NCBI RefSeq assembly: GCF_900167255.1
Contig: NZ_FUYB01000002.1
Span: forward strand, 62,001 to 126,000
Length of the DNA stretch: 64,000 nt
Reading direction: 5' to 3'
From: Thiothrix eikelboomii
GTDB taxonomy: Bacteria > Pseudomonadota > Gammaproteobacteria > Thiotrichales > Thiotrichaceae
Position numbers and translations under genes: made by a program. Below are positions 1 through 8,493 of the stretch, piece after piece. The notes below the pieces were generated by a model. It did no database searches, was not told the origin of the DNA, and saw nothing but the letters and a program-made list of their open reading frames with translations. Each line of letters starts with the position of its first letter. The first letter of the stretch is position 1.

Positions 1-800
1 TTGTGCTGATACCGCCTCTAGCACTCATTTTCTTAGTCTTGGGGACTATTTTCTTGGGTTGGGCGACTCCGACTGAAGGTGGTGCTATGGGTGCTGTAGG
101 TGCTCTGGTATTAGCCTTTGCACGGCGACGGCTCGGTCTAGAGCAGATGAAACAGGCGATGGAAGCGACCCTGAAGTTATCCAGTTTTGTGCTGTTTATT
201 TTGATCGGAGCAACGGTGTTTAGCCTAAGCTTCCAAGGCGTTGATGGTCCTGAGTGGATTCACAGCATGTTTAGCATGATCCCCGGCGGTGTTATTGGTT
301 TCCTGATTTTTGTCAATCTGCTGGTGTTTATCTTGGGCTTTTTCTTGGATTTCTTTGAAATCTCCTTCATTGTTATTCCCTTGCTCATTCCAGTAGCGGC
401 GGCTTTGAATATTGATCTCGTGTGGCTAGGGGTCATGCTAGCGATGAACCTGCAAACCTCATTTTTAACACCTCCGGTGGGCTTCTCGCTGTTCTATTAC
501 CGTAGTGTTGCTCCCGTAAAGTCTTATCTTGACCGGATTACCCGCAAGGAAATTGCCCCCGTTGCCACCTTGGAGATTTACCGGGGTGTGATCCCCTTTA
601 TTATCATTCAGATCATTATGATCGGTATGATCATTGCCTTCCCTCAGTTAGTGACGGGCAACCTAGACAAGAAGGCGGATGTTGACTTGAATACGATTGA
701 GATTAATGTACCCTCCGGTTACGGTGCAGGAGCTTACTCGAATGACCCACCCAAAACCGAAGAAGACCCCATTATGAAGTCGCTTAAGGAAAATAACTGA
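1..800 (+). CDS. TRAP transporter large permease (DctM type), 5'-truncated by window edge
   Basis: This is the C-terminal part (about 265 residues) of a DctM-family large permease, the membrane subunit of a sodium-driven tripartite ATP-independent periplasmic transporter. The visible protein is made of long hydrophobic segments with short charged loops. It includes a FLTPPVGFSLFYYRSVAP stretch typical of the family, and ends in a hydrophilic tail rich in acidic residues. The reading frame is open from the first base, so the true start lies outside the window. The stop at 798-800 lies about 60 bases before the binding-protein gene, which implies one operon. The DctQ small subunit is not visible and is presumably upstream. 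Confidence 0.9.
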   Translation, partial: VLIPPLALIFLVLGTIFLGWATPTEGGAMGAVGALVLAFARRRLGLEQMKQAMEATLKLSSFVLFILIGATVFSLSFQGVDGPEWIHSMFSMIPGGVIGFLIFVNLLVFILGFFLDFFEISFIVIPLLIPVAAALNIDLVWLGVMLAMNLQTSFLTPPVGFSLFYYRSVAPVKSYLDRITRKEIAPVATLEIYRGVIPFIIIQIIMIGMIIAFPQLVTGNLDKKADVDLNTIEINVPSGYGAGAYSNDPPKTEEDPIMKSLKENN

Positions 801-862
801 GCGCTTGGTTTGGGACAGTTAATGCGTTTGATTTAAATTGATTGAGTGATGAGGAGAATAAA

Positions 863-1945
863 ATGGAAAGACGTAAGTTTATTCAACAGGCGGGTCTAGC
901 AGGTATTCTAGCCACTGGCATAGCACCTGCAGTAAGGGCAGAAAGCCCCGCTATTCGTTGGCGTTTGGCGTCTAGCTTCCCAAAAACACTGGACACCATT
1001 TATGGCGCAGCGGAGACCTTCGCTGCCAAAGTTAAAGAAATGTCCGGTGGGAAGTTTGAGATTTCTGTCCATCCGGGTGGCGAGCTGATGCCTCCTTTCG
1101 GTGTCGTCGATGGTGTACAGCAAGGTACCGTCGAATGTGCCCATACTGCGCCTTACTATTTCTTTGGTAAGGATGAAACCTTTGCAATGGATTGCGCCAT
1201 TCCATTTGGCTTGAACTCGCGCCAAATGAATGCATGGTTCTATGATGGCAATGGCCTAAGCTTGTTCCGTGAGTTTTACAAAAATTACAATATTGTTAAC
1301 TTCCCTATGGGCAATACGGGTGCACAAATGGGTGGTTGGTATCGCAAAGAAGTCAAGAGTCTTGAGGATATCAAGGGTCTGAAAATGCGGATCGGTGGTT
1401 TTGGTGGCAAAGTCCTAGAGCGGATTGGTGGTGTACCTCAAAACATTCCGGGCGGCGAAATTTACCAAGCGCTCGAAAAAGGTACGATTGATGCGACCGA
1501 ATGGGTTGGCCCTTATGATGACCAAAAACTTGGTTTCCACAAGGTAACTAAAAACTATGTTTACCCAGCTTGGTGGGAAGGTGGTCCACAATTAGTACTG
1601 TATGTCAATAGTAAGGCATTTGAAGGCTTATCTGCCGAAAACAAAGCCATCATCCAAGCCGCCTCTACCTATGCGCATGTCGAAATGCAGGCAAGATACG
1701 ATTCCCGTAACCCCAAAGCAATCAAAGAGCTGATTGCAGAAGGCGTAACCCTGCAACAAATGCCAAAAGATATTATGGATGCGGCCTTCAAAGCAGCGGA
1801 AGAGCTGTATGCTGAACTCTCAGAAAAGAATGCCAACTGGAAGAAAATTTACACGGACTTCGCTGCTTTCCGCCGGGATGCTAACCAGTGGTTTAGGGTA
1901 ACTGAATTTGGCTTTGACAGTTATATGCAGTCACAGAAGCTTTAA
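863..1945 (+). CDS. TRAP transporter substrate-binding protein, TakP-like (2-oxoacid type)
   Basis: Periplasmic binding protein (360 residues) that delivers substrate to the TRAP permease encoded just upstream. The ATG at 863 is chosen because GAGGAG lies 6 bases before it; an in-frame TTG at 842 would add seven residues. The N-terminus has a twin-arginine-like pattern (MERRKFIQQAG) followed by a hydrophobic stretch and an ALA-type cleavage region. The mature part has the DctP hallmarks: WRLASSFPKTLDT, GTVECAHT, LKMRIGGFGGKV with its substrate-binding Arg, and ATEWVGPYDDQKLGF. From memory these match Rhodobacter TakP, which binds 2-oxoacids, so substrate assignment to 2-oxoacids is inference. 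Confidence 0.88.
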   Translation: MERRKFIQQAGLAGILATGIAPAVRAESPAIRWRLASSFPKTLDTIYGAAETFAAKVKEMSGGKFEISVHPGGELMPPFGVVDGVQQGTVECAHTAPYYFFGKDETFAMDCAIPFGLNSRQMNAWFYDGNGLSLFREFYKNYNIVNFPMGNTGAQMGGWYRKEVKSLEDIKGLKMRIGGFGGKVLERIGGVPQNIPGGEIYQALEKGTIDATEWVGPYDDQKLGFHKVTKNYVYPAWWEGGPQLVLYVNSKAFEGLSAENKAIIQAASTYAHVEMQARYDSRNPKAIKELIAEGVTLQQMPKDIMDAAFKAAEELYAELSEKNANWKKIYTDFAAFRRDANQWFRVTEFGFDSYMQSQKL

Positions 1946-2003
1946 TGTGGTGTCAAAATCACCCGTAGCTTAAGCTAATCAGCCACTAGCTTGGCCTTAC
2001 TAC

Positions 2004-2037
2004 CCTACTAAAGGAGAGTTTTATCTCCTTTAGTAGG
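2004..2037. terminator. Hairpin between convergent genes, probable bidirectional terminator
   Basis: A perfect 14-base-pair inverted repeat (CCTACTAAAGGAGA and its complement) with a 6-base loop sits between the binding-protein gene and the convergent cyclophilin gene. No strong T-run follows on either strand, so intrinsic termination is likely but not certain. Confidence 0.55.
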
Positions 2038-2127
2038 ATCTACACCCTAGGCTTTCAGCCTTGTGCTGAGCCGTAGCCTGACTCGATAAGGTGGCTAGAG
2101 CGGACTCGCTCATTTGCTTAGCTTAGT

Positions 2128-2688
2128 TTATTCAAGCACCGATACTTGTTTCATCACCACTGCCTCCACAGGTACATCCTGAGCGCCTGTCTTGACCGCA
2201 GCAATCGCATCCACAATCTCCATTCCTTCAGTCACCTTACCAAATACCGCATAACCCCAGCCTTGGGCAGTTTCACTGGTAAAGTTTAAGAAATCATTGT
2301 CGACCACATTAATGAAAAATTGCGAGCTAGCCGAATGAGGATCTGGGGTACGAGCCATAGCAATAGTGCCACGCATATTTTTTAAGCCATTATTGGCTTC
2401 ATTTTTAATCGCCGCTTGCTTAGCTTTTTCACTCAGATCAGCAGTCATGCCACCGCCTTGAATCATAAAACCTGCAATCACTCGATGAAAGATCGTATCT
2501 TTATAAAAATCATCTTTCACATAAGCAAGAAAATTTTCGACGGTTTTAGGTGCTTTTTCAGCATCCAACTCAAGAGTAATATTACCTTTATTCGTTTCAA
2601 TCAATACTTTAGGATTGTCCGCTGCCTGAACGACAGTAGCTAATCCTAAGCCTACTGCAAATGCCAAACCTAATAAGGTTTTTTTCAT
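2128..2688 (-). CDS. Periplasmic peptidyl-prolyl cis-trans isomerase, cyclophilin type
   Basis: Cyclophilin (186 residues), catalysing cis-trans isomerisation of proline peptide bonds, probably in the periplasm. The first 22 residues form a Sec signal peptide ([15 protein letters not shown], ending VQA-A). The catalytic core [14 protein letters not shown] is intact and carries the active-site Arg. It is followed by the FFIN motif and [18 protein letters not shown], as in E. coli PpiA, which has nearly the same length (190 residues). It stands alone, convergent with the TRAP operon and upstream of the phosphoribulokinase-like gene's stop with about 100 bases between them. Close alternatives are PpiA and PpiB; the signal peptide favours the periplasmic PpiA. 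Confidence 0.9.
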   Translation of the reverse strand: MKKTLLGLAFAVGLGLATVVQAADNPKVLIETNKGNITLELDAEKAPKTVENFLAYVKDDFYKDTIFHRVIAGFMIQGGGMTADLSEKAKQAAIKNEANNGLKNMRGTIAMARTPDPHSASSQFFINVVDNDFLNFTSETAQGWGYAVFGKVTEGMEIVDAIAAVKTGAQDVPVEAVVMKQVSVLE

Positions 2689-2786
2689 AGCCTATGCCCT
2701 CTTGTTAGCTTATTTTTAAAAGTCGCGCATCATAACTTATCTTTATGATGCATGCCATTACCAGCAAGTGGGCTAGGGGAAGGTAT

Positions 2787-3725
2787 TTAGCTCACTAGCT
2801 GGCCTTTAAAACCAAGGATACCCGCTCCACGAGTCGGAGAGACTTCACTAATCCCTTTAATCTGCCGACTTTTTTCAATCAGTTGGGTAATTAAGGGCAT
2901 GAGTATAATTTCAACTGCCGTTTTCATTTGTGGCCCTGGGACGACCATCTGATCACGTCTTGACATCATCGAATTGGGAATCAGCTTTAATAACTTCGGC
3001 AGATCAAATTGCTTAGTCAATTTTTGGAAATGAATCACTAAATAGCTTTCCTCTAAACTCGGTAACTCATCAAATTGGAAAGGATTAGAGGTATCAACCA
3101 TCGGCATAATTTGGAAGTTAATATGAGTCCGTCCAAATTGGGGCGTAATGTATTGTACGTAATCGGGCAAACGATCCAAGACTACCTGTCGCACGGCTTC
3201 TTCCGACGAACCTTGGCGCAAATCACGATCAATCCGCCGCATCATTTCCAGATTGATACTCGGCACCGCGCCAATGAGCAAATCAGGATAACTGGAAATA
3301 TCAATATCCTCATGGATTACCCCGCCATGTAAACCACGATATAGCAACAAATCATTATCGGGATCCATTTGCAACCACGGGCTAAACGTACCCGGCTCTA
3401 AGCCCATCTCTTTGGCAAAGCCATCCGAGTGCAAATAATAACGAAACTGCCCAGTTCCGGTAGCAGCGTATTGAAAAAATAACGACTCTAGTTTATCGAA
3501 GTAATTACCTTCAGGGCCAAAATGACTCAGTTTACGGCCTTCCGCATGCGCTTTTTCAACTTCCACTTGCATAGTTTTACGATCATAGCGGTGAAAGCCA
3601 CTGCCAGAAACGTAGACCGCCTTAATCCGCTCACGGTAAAAAATATGCTGTAAAGCCTGAGTAATCATGGAGGTGCTGTAATCGGAAGCACCGGTAATCG
3701 CTACAATAGGATATTCTGCTGACAT
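2787..3725 (-). CDS. Phosphoribulokinase-family protein lacking key catalytic residues
   Basis: A 312-residue homologue of proteobacterial phosphoribulokinase/PrkB, the Calvin-cycle enzyme that phosphorylates ribulose 5-phosphate with ATP. Length and most landmarks are preserved: FHRY at 44-47, HFGPEGN, PGTF, LHGG at 132-135, INLE with R167-D168, TPQF and VDTSNPF. The catalytic set is altered. The P-loop normally GSSGAGT reads GASDYST (12-18), the catalytic-base Asp at 42 is Ser, and the Glu of the YEGLHGG motif is Arg130. The codons (for example CGT for Arg130) were read directly on the minus strand. It is therefore probably not an active kinase, perhaps a regulator or a protein with a changed reaction. 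The ATG at 3725 (MSAEYP) is chosen because it matches family N-termini; an upstream in-frame start would add 11 residues. Confidence 0.85.
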   Translation of the reverse strand: MSAEYPIVAITGASDYSTSMITQALQHIFYRERIKAVYVSGSGFHRYDRKTMQVEVEKAHAEGRKLSHFGPEGNYFDKLESLFFQYAATGTGQFRYYLHSDGFAKEMGLEPGTFSPWLQMDPDNDLLLYRGLHGGVIHEDIDISSYPDLLIGAVPSINLEMMRRIDRDLRQGSSEEAVRQVVLDRLPDYVQYITPQFGRTHINFQIMPMVDTSNPFQFDELPSLEESYLVIHFQKLTKQFDLPKLLKLIPNSMMSRRDQMVVPGPQMKTAVEIILMPLITQLIEKSRQIKGISEVSPTRGAGILGFKGQLVS

Positions 3726-3855
3726 ATACGCCTCTTCGCAAAACAATGCCCTGTACACTAATCATAACAGGGCAAAGCGTCTATATCCCTAAAGCAGCTT
3801 AAATAATCCGAGTTATTCCTAAGGGAATAGTTGAGAGGTGGCTGGCAATGAGCGA

Positions 3856-4344
3856 CTAAGCGATTAAATTCAGTGGTGAGACAATAATGCCATCTTCATC
3901 CGAATACACATAATGCCCAGGGGTGAAAGTCACATCATGAAAATGGACGGGTTCTCCCTTTACGCCAAAGCCACGTTTCACACTTTTTAATGGAATCGTG
4001 CCGAGGGCTTTCACACCAAGATCCATCTGTTTAATATCGACAGAGTCACGAATCAAGCCGTAGACAATCACCCCATTCCAACCATTTTTTGCGGCTTTTT
4101 CAGCGAGCATATCGCCAAGTAAAGCACAGCGGGTCGAACCACCCCCATCGACCACTAATACTTTACCCTTGCCGTCCATTGCAACGAATTCACGGACTAA
4201 GGAATTGTCTTCGTGAATTTTGAGGGTAACGATTTCGCCATAGAATTTATTACGTCCACCAAAATTGTGGAGACCGGGCTGCGCGACTTGCAATGGTTTA
4301 TCTTCGTGAGCATCAAGTAAATCAGCGGTTTTGAAATCGGTCAT
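3856..4344 (-). CDS. RraA-family protein (RNase E inhibitor or class II oxoacid aldolase)
   Basis: A 162-residue member of the RraA/class II 4-hydroxy-4-methyl-2-oxoglutarate aldolase family. Matching blocks are [43 protein letters not shown] and ALGTIP, close to E. coli RraA (161 residues), which inhibits RNase E. The GLIRD element with its Arg-Asp pair is also what aldolase members use to bind metal and oxoacid, so sequence alone does not separate the two functions. The start at 4344 is chosen because AGGAG is 6 bases upstream; the in-frame ATG at 4350 directly abuts that site. The gene lies about 130 bases downstream of aceA and upstream of the phosphoribulokinase-like gene on the same strand. 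Confidence 0.85.
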   Translation of the reverse strand: MTDFKTADLLDAHEDKPLQVAQPGLHNFGGRNKFYGEIVTLKIHEDNSLVREFVAMDGKGKVLVVDGGGSTRCALLGDMLAEKAAKNGWNGVIVYGLIRDSVDIKQMDLGVKALGTIPLKSVKRGFGVKGEPVHFHDVTFTPGHYVYSDEDGIIVSPLNLIA

Positions 4345-4364
4345 GAGCATCTCCTAAGGATAAA

Positions 4365-4456
4365 CCCCATCCCAACCCTTCCCCCTCAAGGGGTGAAGGG
4401 TTCAATAAAAGTACCGTCTTTTATCCCATCTCCCTTTGCAGAGGCTTAGGGTGGGA
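4365..4456. repeat. GC-rich intergenic hairpin region after aceA, possible terminator
   Basis: Between aceA and the RraA gene lies a C-rich segment with a strong inner hairpin at 4376-4400 (CCCTTCCCC against GGGGTGAAGGG). It is flanked by partly complementary CCCATCCCA and GGGTGGGAAC. It resembles dispersed intergenic repeats of other genomes and could also attenuate read-through from aceA. No T-run is present. Confidence 0.4.
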
Positions 4457-4470
4457 ACAAACACGAGTTA

Positions 4471-5784
4471 TTAATGGAACTGTTCTTCTTCAGTAGAACC
4501 ACTTAAGGCTTTTACACTAGAAGAACCCCCTTGAATCACAGTGGTTACGTCATCGAAGTAGCCAGCACCGACTTCTTGTTGGTGAGACACGAAGGTATAA
4601 CCTTGCTCACGAGCTGCAAACTCTGGCTCTTGAACCATATTCACATAATGTTTCATCCCTTCGCCACGGGCATAGTTATGCGCGAATTGGAAGGTATTGA
4701 ACCAATTGATATGAATACCCGCCAAAGTGATGAATTGATACTTATAACCTAAAGCAGACAATTCATCTTGGAATTTAGCAATAGTCGCATCATCCAAATT
4801 CTTCTTCCAGTTGAAAGAAGGCGAGCAGTTATAAGACAGTAATTTGCCCGGGCATGCGGCTTGCACTGCTTGAGCAAATTCACGCGCAAAACCTAAATCC
4901 GGCGTACCTGTTTCACACCATACCAAGTCAGCATAAGGTGCATAAGCAATCCCACGACTGATGGCTTGCTCTAAGCCATTACGTACCCGATAGAAACCTT
5001 CTTGAGTACGTTCACCCGTTAAGAACGTTTTGTCATTAGCATCATGATCGGAAGTCAACAGATTCGCCGCTTCTGCATCAGTCCGTGCTAACACGATAGT
5101 TGGCACGCCCATCACATCCGCAGCGAAACGCGCAGCGATTAATTTCTCAACGGCTTCACCCGTTGGCACTAAAACCTTACCGCCCATGTGACCGCATTTC
5201 TTGACTGCCGCCAATTGATCTTCAAAGTGCACACCCGCAGCACCTGCCGCGATCATATTCTTCATTAATTCGAAGGCATTCAGTACACCACCGAAACCGG
5301 CCTCAGCATCTGCTACGATTGGTAAGAAATAATCAACGAACTCTTGGTCGCCCGGATTAATGCCCCGTGACCATTGGATTTCATCGGCGCGTTTGAAGGT
5401 ATTATTAATCCGACGCACCATCGTGGGTACTGAATCGTAAGCATACAAAGATTGGTCTGGGTACATAGTTTCAGAGGTATTACCATCAGCAGCGACTTGC
5501 CAGCCTGATAAATAAACCGCTTCTAAGCCTGCTTTAGCTTGTTGCATCGCTTGGCCTGCAGTGATCGCACCAAAAGCGTTCACATAACCCTTTTTTGCCT
5601 CACCATTCACACGCTTCCATAACTTCTCAGCACCTTGTTGGGCTAAGGTATATTCAGGCTGCATTGAACCACGTAGACGCACGACATCAGCCGCACTATA
5701 ACCACGCTTAACATTTTTCCAACGTGGATTAGTTGCCCAATCTTTTTCCAAAGCGGCAATTTGCTCTTGACGAGATAAAGTCAT
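4471..5784 (-). CDS. aceA: Isocitrate lyase
   Basis: Isocitrate lyase (437 residues) splits isocitrate into glyoxylate and succinate, the first step of the glyoxylate bypass. The catalytic loop KKCGHMGGKVLVPT is intact, with the active-site Cys and His. The metal-binding DADAEAGFGG region, NYSPSF-type motif (YNCSPSF) and C-terminal TVIQGGSSSVKAL are also present. Length matches E. coli AceA (434). The ATG at 5784 has GAGGA 8 bases upstream; an in-frame TTG at 5805 is less likely. No malate synthase gene is in the window. A GTCGAC-centred palindrome about 90 bases upstream is shared with the mqo upstream region, suggesting a common regulator. Confidence 0.97.
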   Translation of the reverse strand: MTLSRQEQIAALEKDWATNPRWKNVKRGYSAADVVRLRGSMQPEYTLAQQGAEKLWKRVNGEAKKGYVNAFGAITAGQAMQQAKAGLEAVYLSGWQVAADGNTSETMYPDQSLYAYDSVPTMVRRINNTFKRADEIQWSRGINPGDQEFVDYFLPIVADAEAGFGGVLNAFELMKNMIAAGAAGVHFEDQLAAVKKCGHMGGKVLVPTGEAVEKLIAARFAADVMGVPTIVLARTDAEAANLLTSDHDANDKTFLTGERTQEGFYRVRNGLEQAISRGIAYAPYADLVWCETGTPDLGFAREFAQAVQAACPGKLLSYNCSPSFNWKKNLDDATIAKFQDELSALGYKYQFITLAGIHINWFNTFQFAHNYARGEGMKHYVNMVQEPEFAAREQGYTFVSHQQEVGAGYFDDVTTVIQGGSSSVKALSGSTEEEQFH

Positions 5785-6120
5785 GGTAAAAGTCCTCGAA
5801 GTCAATCAATCAAAATTTATTGTGCTCTGCCCTTGCATAACACCATGACTCGATAGTACGTGAGCGCAAACTATGTCGACAATCAATAATATTCAATCCT
5901 AATCATTAATTTTTTCAATACTGTATACACACGAAAAAAAACTCATTCGTTTCAAGTAAACTATTGAAAATAAAACATTTTATTTATCTAAAATTAATAA
6001 AATAATGCGGCGCAGCAATTCGAGGGAGAAAAAATTTGTAGAACACTTTAGTGAAGTCTTATGAAAAATAGCTTAACAACTTGCCCAAAATTTTATTCAT
6101 TCAAGGGATTGAATCGGCAT
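5785..6120. other. Upstream region of aceA, no gene seen
   Basis: About 340 bases with no convincing open frame on either strand. The half nearer mqo is AT-rich (5900-6000). It contains the candidate operator at 5872-5883 and should hold the aceA promoter, but no unambiguous -35/-10 pair was identified by eye. Confidence 0.5.
5872..5883. promoter_or_regulatory. Candidate operator (GTCGAC palindrome) upstream of aceA
   Basis: TATGTCGACAAT matches 10 of 12 positions of the perfect palindrome ATTGTCGACAAT found upstream of mqo. The T-G-T-N2-A-C-A layout resembles operators of GntR/FadR-type regulators; the identity of the regulator is inference. Confidence 0.45.
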
Positions 6121-6153
6121 AAAAAAGGCCGCTTTTTTAAATGACGGCCTTTT
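6121..6153 (-). terminator. Rho-independent terminator of mqo
   Basis: On the minus strand, a 9-base-pair stem (AAAAGGCCG with CGGCCTTTT) is followed by further T residues. It lies about 40 bases beyond the mqo stop codon. Confidence 0.8.
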
Positions 6154-6191
6154 AACTGTTTGATCTCAAATGAGTTCTGAAAATAAGCTGC

Positions 6192-7673
6192 TTACACGGG
6201 ATTCAAACCCAAAGTACTCAAGGTATGTTGACGAACCCTTGCTAGCAAATCAGCATCCTTAATCAAGGACTGACCATACGAAGGAATCAGCTGCTTCATA
6301 CGTGCTTGCCATTCTGGCGTCGCTAATTTTTCCTTAAAGCAACGTTCTACCACTTGCACCATAGCAGGCACGGCAATAGATGCTCCGGGTGAAGCCCCTA
6401 ACAAGGCCGCTAAACTTCCATCAGCCGCTGCCACCACTTCAGTCCCAAACTCTAATTTACCACCGAGCTTAGGATCACTTTTGATAATCTGCACCCGTTG
6501 ACCTGCAATCAATAGCTGCCAATCTTCATCCTGAGCATTGGGATAATAGTCACGCAAGGCAGCTAATCGTGATTTTTCAGTTTGCAGGACTTCAGAAACC
6601 AAGTAGCGAATCAAATCGAAGCTCGTCAAGCCTACTTTTAGCATCGGCCATAAATTTTTAGGGCGTAAAGACAAAATCACATCAAAAATAGAGCCTTGCT
6701 TAAGAAATTTGGTGGAGAAACCAGCGAAAGGTCCGAATAATAATGCATGCTCACCATCAATCACCCGGGTATCTAAATGAGGCACAGACATAGGCGGTGC
6801 GCCAATCGACGCTTTGCCATAAACCTTAGCTAAATGTTGATTGACCACAGCGGGGTTTTTACAAGCTAACCATTGGCCACTGACCGGAAAACCACCATAA
6901 CCGTCACCCTCAGGGATTTTCGACATTTGCAATAAGGGTAAAGACCCTCCCCCCGCGCCAAGGAACACGAAATCACTGGTATAAACCGTTTTGCCCTCAG
7001 CACTGTCTAAACTAAGCTGCCATTTACCATCCTCGAGTCGCTCCATCGCTTTGACTTTATGCTTGAGTAACAGCGCAAACTCACCTTGATCTTTCAAAGC
7101 ATGAATTAAATAACGACATAAAGCCCCGAAATTGACATCTGAACCATATTTCACGCGCGTAGCAGCGACAGGTTGATCAGGATCGCGCCCGTCCATGACT
7201 AAAGGCATCCACTCGGTTAAGACTGCCCTATCTTCGCTATACTCCATATCTTTAAATAAGTGATGACTCTTTAAAGCGGCGTAGCGAGCGCGTAAATAAT
7301 CTACATTAGACTGCCCCCAAACAAAGCTAATGTGCGGGGTAGGATTAATAAAAGCGCTAGGCTCAGGTAGAATGCCTTGGTTGACCAAGGATGACCAAAA
7401 CTGCAGAGTGGTTTCAAAGGAAGCATTGATTGCGAAGGCTTTATCCGCATTGACGGTGCCATCTGGGTTTTGCTGGGTGTAGTTTAACTCACAATAAGCC
7501 GCATGGCCGGTACCTGCATTATTCCAACCGCTGGTACTTTCTTGTGCAACATCGTCTAATTGCTCAACAATAGCCAGCTTTAGCGTGGGATCAAGCTGTT
7601 TTAGCAAGACGCCAAGGGTGGCACTCATTATTCCAGCTCCGACAAGTAATACATCGACGTGATTAGTGGTCAT
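6192..7673 (-). CDS. mqo: Malate:quinone oxidoreductase
   Basis: FAD-dependent, membrane-associated malate dehydrogenase (493 residues) that passes electrons from malate to the quinone pool and replaces or bypasses NAD-malate dehydrogenase. The N-terminal FAD-binding motif DVLLVGAGIMSATLG, the family block STSGWNNAGTGHAAYCELNYT, FVFLGAGGGSLPLLQ and the C-terminal LLGASPGAS are all present. The start at 7673 is chosen because AAGGAG lies a few bases upstream; the frame runs open for 22 more codons. It lies upstream of aceA on the same strand, but about 400 bases and a terminator separate them, so they are independently transcribed. Confidence 0.96.
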   Translation of the reverse strand: MTTNHVDVLLVGAGIMSATLGVLLKQLDPTLKLAIVEQLDDVAQESTSGWNNAGTGHAAYCELNYTQQNPDGTVNADKAFAINASFETTLQFWSSLVNQGILPEPSAFINPTPHISFVWGQSNVDYLRARYAALKSHHLFKDMEYSEDRAVLTEWMPLVMDGRDPDQPVAATRVKYGSDVNFGALCRYLIHALKDQGEFALLLKHKVKAMERLEDGKWQLSLDSAEGKTVYTSDFVFLGAGGGSLPLLQMSKIPEGDGYGGFPVSGQWLACKNPAVVNQHLAKVYGKASIGAPPMSVPHLDTRVIDGEHALLFGPFAGFSTKFLKQGSIFDVILSLRPKNLWPMLKVGLTSFDLIRYLVSEVLQTEKSRLAALRDYYPNAQDEDWQLLIAGQRVQIIKSDPKLGGKLEFGTEVVAAADGSLAALLGASPGASIAVPAMVQVVERCFKEKLATPEWQARMKQLIPSYGQSLIKDADLLARVRQHTLSTLGLNPV

Positions 7674-7764
7674 GACGCTCCTTACACCTTGAGTCTTACG
7701 AAAGCGTAGATGATAAAATGACTGTCTCTTAATTTCCACCTGTTAAGCGATTATTTTTAGCAGT

Positions 7765-7776
7765 ATTGTCGACAAT
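7765..7776. promoter_or_regulatory. Candidate operator: perfect ATTGTCGACAAT palindrome upstream of mqo
   Basis: A perfect 12-base palindrome 92 bases upstream of the mqo start. Related copies lie at 5872-5883 (aceA) and 7911-7922. The spacing and symmetry suit a dimeric GntR/FadR-type repressor. Confidence 0.5.
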
Positions 7777-7910
7777 CGCAGTGCAACAACGAAAGACAGA
7801 CTGCTGACTTGCTGCAAAGCAGTATTTACGGGACTATCCTTTTAAATTCAATGATTTTTATAAATTTAGCTGAATAAGCTCTAAAATCTGGCTAGGTATA
7901 AAACTATGAT

Positions 7911-7922
7911 ATTGTCGACATC
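7911..7922. promoter_or_regulatory. Second GTCGAC palindrome copy upstream of mqo
   Basis: ATTGTCGACATC matches 10 of 12 positions of the mqo palindrome and lies 134 bases further upstream. It could be an auxiliary site for looping or part of a promoter lost when the cassette array joined here. Confidence 0.35.
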
Positions 7923-7997
7923 TGAGGTTAAGGACTTAGCGGTGCTAAACCGTAAGTCCATCGGCTCTGGTCAAGTTATTGTGGGCTAAATTTCTTA

Positions 7998-8029
7998 CAC
8001 CGCGTCCGTCGTCAAGCAACTGGTTGGCT
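7998..8029 (-). other. Half attC site at the island boundary
   Basis: The arm CACCGCGTCCGTCGTC ending in GTTGGCT (plus strand) is nearly identical to the R'' side of the attC sites at 10504 and 12084. The matching opposite arm (TGACGGGCG-like) is absent from the neighbouring 250 bases, so this copy appears truncated. It marks the left edge of the array. Confidence 0.6.
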
Positions 8030-8049
8030 CTTTATTTATAAACGAATTG

Positions 8050-8463
8050 TTAACCGCTTTGGACTTCGACATGCTTCTTGAAGTTGTTGAGGATACTCTG
8101 CCAACCTTGCCTCTGTTGTTCTGCAGAATTCTCACCTTCTGCATCAAATGTTTCGGCTACCCTCGTTCCATTCGCGGTCTGCATGAACTCGATGGTTACG
8201 ATCCGGTTGTCTCCAAGTTCGCAGTGCAGCGATTGTTGTGGCACAACCTTGGTGAAGACGCCTTCGAAATCAAAACCAACTGATCCGTCTTTAGCCTCCA
8301 TGCGGTACTTAAACTTACCCCCGACTCTCAAATCCACTTCCGCGCTGGGGCAGCACCACTCTTCGATCGCAAAATTCCATTTTGTAATTTGATCCGGCGT
8401 TACCCAAGCCTCCCAAACCTCTTTAGGTGGTGCTGCAACTTCAGTTTCGACTTTGATTCTCAT
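8050..8463 (-). CDS. AHSA1/SRPBCC-family protein (cassette-borne)
   Basis: A 137-residue START-like (SRPBCC, AHSA1 subfamily) protein, a small fold with a hydrophobic cavity; bacterial members are mostly uncharacterised. Family signs are the opening VAAPPKEVWEAWVTPDQITKW, the VGGKFKYRMEAKDGS block, the central FEGVFTKVVP and the C-terminal QQRQGWQSILNNFKKHVE helix. The start at 8463 has CGGAG 7 bases upstream. The gene begins 31 bases inside an attC boundary (8494), and its stop codon lies in GTTAACAATTCGTT, which looks like the start of a class-1-style attC. It is therefore a gene cassette. Its function here is unknown. Confidence 0.85.
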   Translation of the reverse strand: MRIKVETEVAAPPKEVWEAWVTPDQITKWNFAIEEWCCPSAEVDLRVGGKFKYRMEAKDGSVGFDFEGVFTKVVPQQSLHCELGDNRIVTIEFMQTANGTRVAETFDAEGENSAEQQRQGWQSILNNFKKHVEVQSG

Positions 8464-8493
8464 GGCTGACTCCGATTTGCTGAGGGTTGTAAC

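Larger units (their letters stand above)
7674..7997. other. Upstream region of mqo, no gene seen
   Basis: Roughly 320 bases without a convincing gene. It holds a perfect GTCGAC palindrome (7765-7776) and a 10-of-12 copy (7911-7922), and forms the chromosomal boundary of the cassette island that begins near 7998. Confidence 0.5.

Noticed and set aside
2787-3725. Calling this gene a functional Calvin-cycle phosphoribulokinase
   Set aside because: Three catalytic elements are changed, so autotrophy cannot be inferred from it.
8047-8392. Plus-strand frames opposite the AHSA1 cassette
   Set aside because: They are shadows of the minus-strand gene, which has clear domain motifs and cassette boundaries.
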